Source of the DNA: Bacteroidetes bacterium UBA1941
GTDB taxonomy: Bacteria; Bacteroidota; Bacteroidia; Chitinophagales; LD1
DNA length: 64,000 nt
Reading direction: 5' to 3'
NCBI GenBank assembly: GCA_002336805.1
Contig: DDEZ01000008.1
Span: 76,885-140,884, forward strand
Positions 60,640-64,000 of the stretch are shown piece after piece; the stretch's first letter is position 1; each line of letters starts with the position of its first letter. The notes beneath the pieces were generated by a model, which ran no database searches, was not told where the DNA came from, and saw only the letters and a program-made list of their open reading frames with translations. Both the position numbers and the translations under genes were made by a program.

Positions 60640-61755
60640 GTGAAATACTACATCATAGCCGGCGAGGCATCCGGAGACCTGCATGGGTCTAACCTGATCA
60701 AAGCTCTGCGCGCTGAAGACCCTCATGCAGATATACGCTGCTGGGGTGGTGACCGTATGGCAGCAGCCGGCGGCCATGTGGTGAAGCATATCCGTGACCT
60801 CGCCTTTATGGGCTTCGTAGAGGTGGTGAAACACCTGCCCACCATACTCAGCAATATCAGCTTCTGCAAAAAGGATATACTGGCCTATCAGCCGGATGTC
60901 GTCATCCTCATAGACTATCCGGGCTTCAATTTCCGGTTGTTTCCTTTCATCAAGGAACATGGCTTCAGGCTCTTCTACTATATCTCACCACAGCTATGGG
61001 CGTGGAAGGAAGGCCGCGTCAAAAAGGTGAAACAGTACGTAGACCGGATGTTTGTGATCTTTCCCTTTGAGAAGGAGTTTTATGCGAAGCATGGCATAGA
61101 GGTAGGCTTCGTAGGGCATCCGCTGCTGGATGAGCTAAAGGAGACAGAGAACGAAGGACGAGGAGCTAAGACAGACAGCAGAATCATTGCACTGCTCCCC
61201 GGTAGTCGCCGGCAAGAGATCAGTAAGCTGCTTCCCGAATACATAAAAGTCATCCCGCATTTCCCAGGTTACAAATTTGTGATAGCAGGCATCAGCGGAT
61301 TGGGCCGCGACTTTTATGAGAGCCTGATGGGTAATGCCCAATGCGAGATAAGATGGGATGATACCTACGGGCTGCTGCATGAGTCGCACGCCGCTATCGT
61401 CACATCGGGCACAGCTACACTGGAGACTGCACTACATGGTGTACCTGAGGTGATCTGCTACAAGGCGGGTACCATCTCCTACTACATAGCACGCCAGCTG
61501 GTAAAGGGTATCAAATATATCTGCATCGTAAACCTGATAGCAGACAAACCGGTGGTCACCGAGCTGATACAGCATAATGTAAATGAAGCCAGACTGGTGC
61601 GAGAGGTGAAGAGTCTACTAGATGCAACTCAGAGAGAGAGGATATTCAAAGATTATGAAGAGGTAAAACAAATGCTGGGCTCTGCGGGAGCATCGGCCAG
61701 AGCGGCTCGGCTCATGGTAGCCTACCTCAGAGATACTACTCCGGCAGGTCAATAA
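60640..61755 (+). CDS. lpxB: lipid-A-disaccharide synthase
   Basis: 371 residues from a GTG start (60640); KYYIIAGEASGDLHGSNL begins at once, so nothing is missing. Later motifs: PDVVILIDYPGFNFRLF, YYISPQLWAWKEGRVKKV, VGFVGHPLLDE, IALLPGSRRQEI and TSGTATLETALHG. It joins UDP-2,3-diacylglucosamine to lipid X to form the lipid A disaccharide. Its last 20 bp overlap the convergent XRE gene. A short purine-rich insert near residues 165-181 resembles the repeat after dnaK. Confidence 0.95.
   Translation: MKYYIIAGEASGDLHGSNLIKALRAEDPHADIRCWGGDRMAAAGGHVVKHIRDLAFMGFVEVVKHLPTILSNISFCKKDILAYQPDVVILIDYPGFNFRLFPFIKEHGFRLFYYISPQLWAWKEGRVKKVKQYVDRMFVIFPFEKEFYAKHGIEVGFVGHPLLDELKETENEGRGAKTDSRIIALLPGSRRQEISKLLPEYIKVIPHFPGYKFVIAGISGLGRDFYESLMGNAQCEIRWDDTYGLLHESHAAIVTSGTATLETALHGVPEVICYKAGTISYYIARQLVKGIKYICIVNLIADKPVVTELIQHNVNEARLVREVKSLLDATQRERIFKDYEEVKQMLGSAGASARAARLMVAYLRDTTPAGQ
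61138..61182 (+). repeat. purine-rich AGAC/GACGAGG stretch inside lpxB
   Basis: Words GAGACAGAGAACGAAGG, ACGAGGAGC and AGACAGACAGC, resembling on one strand the purine-rich half of the element at 57901-57976. It encodes KETENEGRGAKTDSR, a surface-loop-like segment. Confidence 0.35.
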
Positions 61756-61960
61756 AAAAATCAGATACCGGCACCTTCAGCACCTGGCTGATAGTATAGA
61801 GTGTACCCAGGGTAATATTGGTTTTACCAGACTCAATACGCGACAGGTTAGACTTTTTGATATCACTCAGCAGAGACATTTTGCCCAGTGATAGGTTTTT
61901 TCCCTTCCTGACCTCGCGGATACGCTCACCCACTTGCTTTATGAAAAGCTCTTTGCTCAA
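61736..61960 (-). CDS. XRE-family (helix-turn-helix) regulator
   Basis: 74 residues beginning at a TTG (61960), since no ATG lies before RIREVRKGKN. One Cro/C1-type HTH: GKMSLLSDIKKSNLSRIESGKTN, with TLYTISQVLKVPVSDFF. No effector domain, so it may repress by binding alone. Convergent with lpxB, overlapping it by 20 bp at the 3' ends. Confidence 0.85.
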   Translation of the reverse strand: MSKELFIKQVGERIREVRKGKNLSLGKMSLLSDIKKSNLSRIESGKTNITLGTLYTISQVLKVPVSDFFIDLPE

Positions 61961-62264
61961 CTCGCTTGTTTAATGCATCTAAAGTGCAAGTAAAGCGTAT
62001 TCTATTTTATAACAACAATCAGCTTGTCGCATGATATGAGATTATACACATTGCTCCAAAACGTAATAAATCAGATGAATATTTCCCCCAATATTACTAT
62101 TAGCAATGGTTCAAGACGCGTGCTAATCGATTGATTTATAAAATATCGTATAGGGTGTATGATAATTGTCATGCTCTATTGTGAGAAAATACAGTTTGCT
62201 GGAAAACTAACATCATTCCGCTTGATAGCTCAAAAGCAAACCTTGCACCCACGAAAACTGGGAC
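61961..62264. other. intergenic region between XRE regulator and histidine kinase
   Basis: 304 bp, clearly AT-rich. I found no frame, RNA gene, clear terminator or consensus promoter. A few short dyads around 62125-62150 look like chance. Confidence 0.55.
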
Positions 62265-63890
62265 ATGAGAGAAAAATCATCACAATTAAAAGCTATAACC
62301 CTGAAAGATAAACTAAAGGTCAGCCAAACACAACTAAACAATGCGCGCAAAGACTACCAGAGTCTGATAGATAGCCTGGATGAGGTGATCTGGTCCGCCG
62401 ATGTGCGGCAAAACAAATTGACATATATATCGGCTGCCTGCATAGATGTATTCGGAGACTCCCCCGAAAATCTCATAAAAGATATCAACTTCTGGAAGCG
62501 TCTCGTTTTGCCATCAGATTTAAAACTATTAGACCTGCAACCTGAAGATTTTGCCGAAGGCAAGACCGTAAAAAAACAATACCGGATCTCTCTGAATAAT
62601 GAGATCAAGTGGCTCGAGACTAAATTCACCCCGATAGTGAATCCATCAGGAGCGCTAATTCAAATGAATGGTGTGACGCGCGACATCACCCGCGGGAAGA
62701 AGGGACAAAAAGCGCTACTAGAAAGCGAGACGCTTTTTCGCCAGTTTTTTGACGATGCACACGAGGCCATTCTGGTACTGGATGTTGCTACGGGATTTAT
62801 TTGCGACTACAATAAACCAGCACTATCCCTATTCGGATACACAGGCACTGAATTCCTGAGTTTTACTCCGGGTATGCTGAGTACACAGTATCAGCCGGAT
62901 GGGCAGCTCTCTATAAATAAAGCAGAGATGCTCATAGGCCGCACAGTAAATGGCGAGAAGCCAGTATCGGAGTGGCAGATCAAAACCGCAGAGGGTAAAG
63001 AAATCATATGTGAGGTGCGCCTCAGCCGCATATCGGTGCAGGGAAGAAACATGATACGGGCTATGATAATAGATATCACTGAGCGGAAGACAGCAGAAGC
63101 CGAGATCAGAGCACTGAACGAGTCGCTGGAGCAGAAAGTGAAAGAAAGAACTGCGTCGCTCGCAGAGGCAAATGCACAGCTGGAGTCCTTCGGCTACACG
63201 GTCTCTCATGACCTGCAGGCCCCGCTCCGCATCATCAGCAGCGTAGCTATGATACTGAAGGGGCAGTATGATAATAAACTGGATGAAGAAGGAAAAGAAA
63301 TGCTCCAAATGCTGACCGCCAGTACAGGCAAGATGAGCAGGCTGATAAAGGAGTTGCTGGACTTTGCCCGCCTGGGCAATGAGACCTGCAAGCAGGAGTA
63401 TATCAATATGACAGCACTGGTACACGATGCTATAGATGAGGTATCCTTTACTATGCCGCAATACAAACCGAAATATGTGGTAGGTGAGCTCGCAGATACG
63501 CGCGGTGATAGCCATCTGATGCGCCAGGTTTTGTTTAACCTCATAGGCAATGCCGCAAAGTACTCATCTAAAAAAGATAATGCAGAGATAAGCATAGGCT
63601 CGGAGGTAAATGATGGTGTCGCCACATACTACGTAAAAGACAATGGTGCAGGCTTTGACATGCGGAGTGCAGACAAGCTATTCGGGGTATTCAAGCGGAT
63701 GCACTCGGACTTTGAGTTTGAGGGTACAGGTATAGGCCTGGCCACAGTGAAAAGTATCATCCTACGCCATCAGGGACGCGTATGGGCAGAGGCAGCACGG
63801 GGTCTGGGGGCCTGTTTCTATTTCACCCTACCGGCTGTAGGGTACGGCGCCGCTGGTCCGGTAGGACTGGCAGAGCCAGCTGCGATGTAA
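62265..63890 (+). CDS. soluble PAS-domain histidine kinase
   Basis: 541 residues and no membrane segment. Order: short N-terminal coil, PAS at about 30-140 (ending ITRGKKGQKAL), PAS at about 145-270 (with MIIDITERKT), a coiled-coil EAEIRALNESLEQKV, HisKA with His315 in VSHDLQAPLRI, then HATPase: NLIGNAAKYSSK, VKDNGAGFD and GTGIGLATVKSII. This is the cyanobacterial-phytochrome-like kinase core. No response regulator lies beside it, so it is an orphan whose partner is elsewhere. The signal for the PAS domains is unknown. Confidence 0.92.
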   Translation: MREKSSQLKAITLKDKLKVSQTQLNNARKDYQSLIDSLDEVIWSADVRQNKLTYISAACIDVFGDSPENLIKDINFWKRLVLPSDLKLLDLQPEDFAEGKTVKKQYRISLNNEIKWLETKFTPIVNPSGALIQMNGVTRDITRGKKGQKALLESETLFRQFFDDAHEAILVLDVATGFICDYNKPALSLFGYTGTEFLSFTPGMLSTQYQPDGQLSINKAEMLIGRTVNGEKPVSEWQIKTAEGKEIICEVRLSRISVQGRNMIRAMIIDITERKTAEAEIRALNESLEQKVKERTASLAEANAQLESFGYTVSHDLQAPLRIISSVAMILKGQYDNKLDEEGKEMLQMLTASTGKMSRLIKELLDFARLGNETCKQEYINMTALVHDAIDEVSFTMPQYKPKYVVGELADTRGDSHLMRQVLFNLIGNAAKYSSKKDNAEISIGSEVNDGVATYYVKDNGAGFDMRSADKLFGVFKRMHSDFEFEGTGIGLATVKSIILRHQGRVWAEAARGLGACFYFTLPAVGYGAAGPVGLAEPAAM

Positions 63891-63913
63891 TGCAATAAAA
63901 ACCATTGGCCGAT

Positions 63914-63943
63914 TTGCAGAAATGGCAAGAAGGATTAGATTTG
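63914..63943 (+). promoter_or_regulatory. promoter of the tRNA-Ala gene
   Basis: TTG (63914-63916), 19-base spacer, TAGATTTG (63936-63943): perfect match. Transcription would start near 63950, just before the tRNA. Confidence 0.88.
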
Positions 63944-63952
63944 CACCACCTT

Positions 63953-64000
<48 letters not shown>

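Overview
The window reads as chromosomal DNA of a member of the Bacteroidota, most likely a Chitinophagaceae-like lineage (the family-level guess is weak). The pointers are: repeated promoters of the form TTG-N17-20-TAnnTTTG rather than sigma70 boxes; a secreted protein with a C-terminal sorting domain of the type IX secretion system; a GldL-like membrane protein with HWPGA motifs; SBBP, GH92 and GH20 proteins; and a complete complex I operon with separate nuoC and nuoD and a short NuoG. Base composition looks even along the window. I see no insertion sequence, prophage, CRISPR array or integrated element.

Layout. 1-1182: an ArnT/PMT-like glycosyltransferase (cut by the window edge) coupled to a PAP2 phosphatase. 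1275-8699: secreted enzymes (GH20 hexosaminidase, metallophosphoesterase, CAP/OmpA-like fusion, Cys/His-rich mini-protein, GH92 mannosidase), which suggests scavenging of glycans and phosphate. 8702-13561: an AraC/DJ-1 regulator facing an SRPBCC-VOC pair, a secreted protein of unknown function, a polysaccharide flippase and a small beta-solenoid protein. 13782-24201: housekeeping and metabolic genes (tdk, sulfatase-like, sirtuin, nitronate monooxygenase, IPT lipoprotein, peroxiredoxin, 2-oxoacid dehydrogenase E2, GldL-like, dprA, YdjM-like). 24254-32708: a TMTC-like glycosyltransferase with TPRs, an asnB-DUF421-thioesterase operon facing a polysaccharide deacetylase-like gene, ArsR and dnaB. 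32994-35519: thioredoxin-like, engB and a beta-helix lipoprotein. 35623-48761: nuoA-N, fourteen genes on the minus strand from one strong promoter. 49013-52254: an FAD/NAD(P)-binding protein with two sugar-transfer-type proteins. 52267-55682: GH43 facing a type IX cargo protein with a beta-propeller. 55972-63890: dnaK, small proteins, surE-membrane protein-lpxB, an XRE regulator and a PAS histidine kinase. The window ends inside a tRNA-Ala(GGC) gene.

How it fits together. Most of the window is ordinary core genome: complex I for respiration, DnaB/DprA/Tdk for DNA metabolism, DnaK for protein folding, LpxB for lipid A. Around it sit envelope functions: flippase, glycosyltransferases, lipoproteins, a PAP2 phosphatase and secreted glycoside hydrolases. 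No locus is a recognisable defence or mobile system. The less ordinary items are a candidate small RNA ending in an orphan terminator just upstream of a lipoprotein promoter (about 19724-19817), an FAD/glycosyltransferase trio (49013-52254), a CAP-OmpA-TPR fusion, a free-standing GldL-like protein with two HWPGA motifs, a sirtuin that has lost its zinc cysteines, and a consistent set of N17-N20 Bacteroidota promoters that correct several gene starts.
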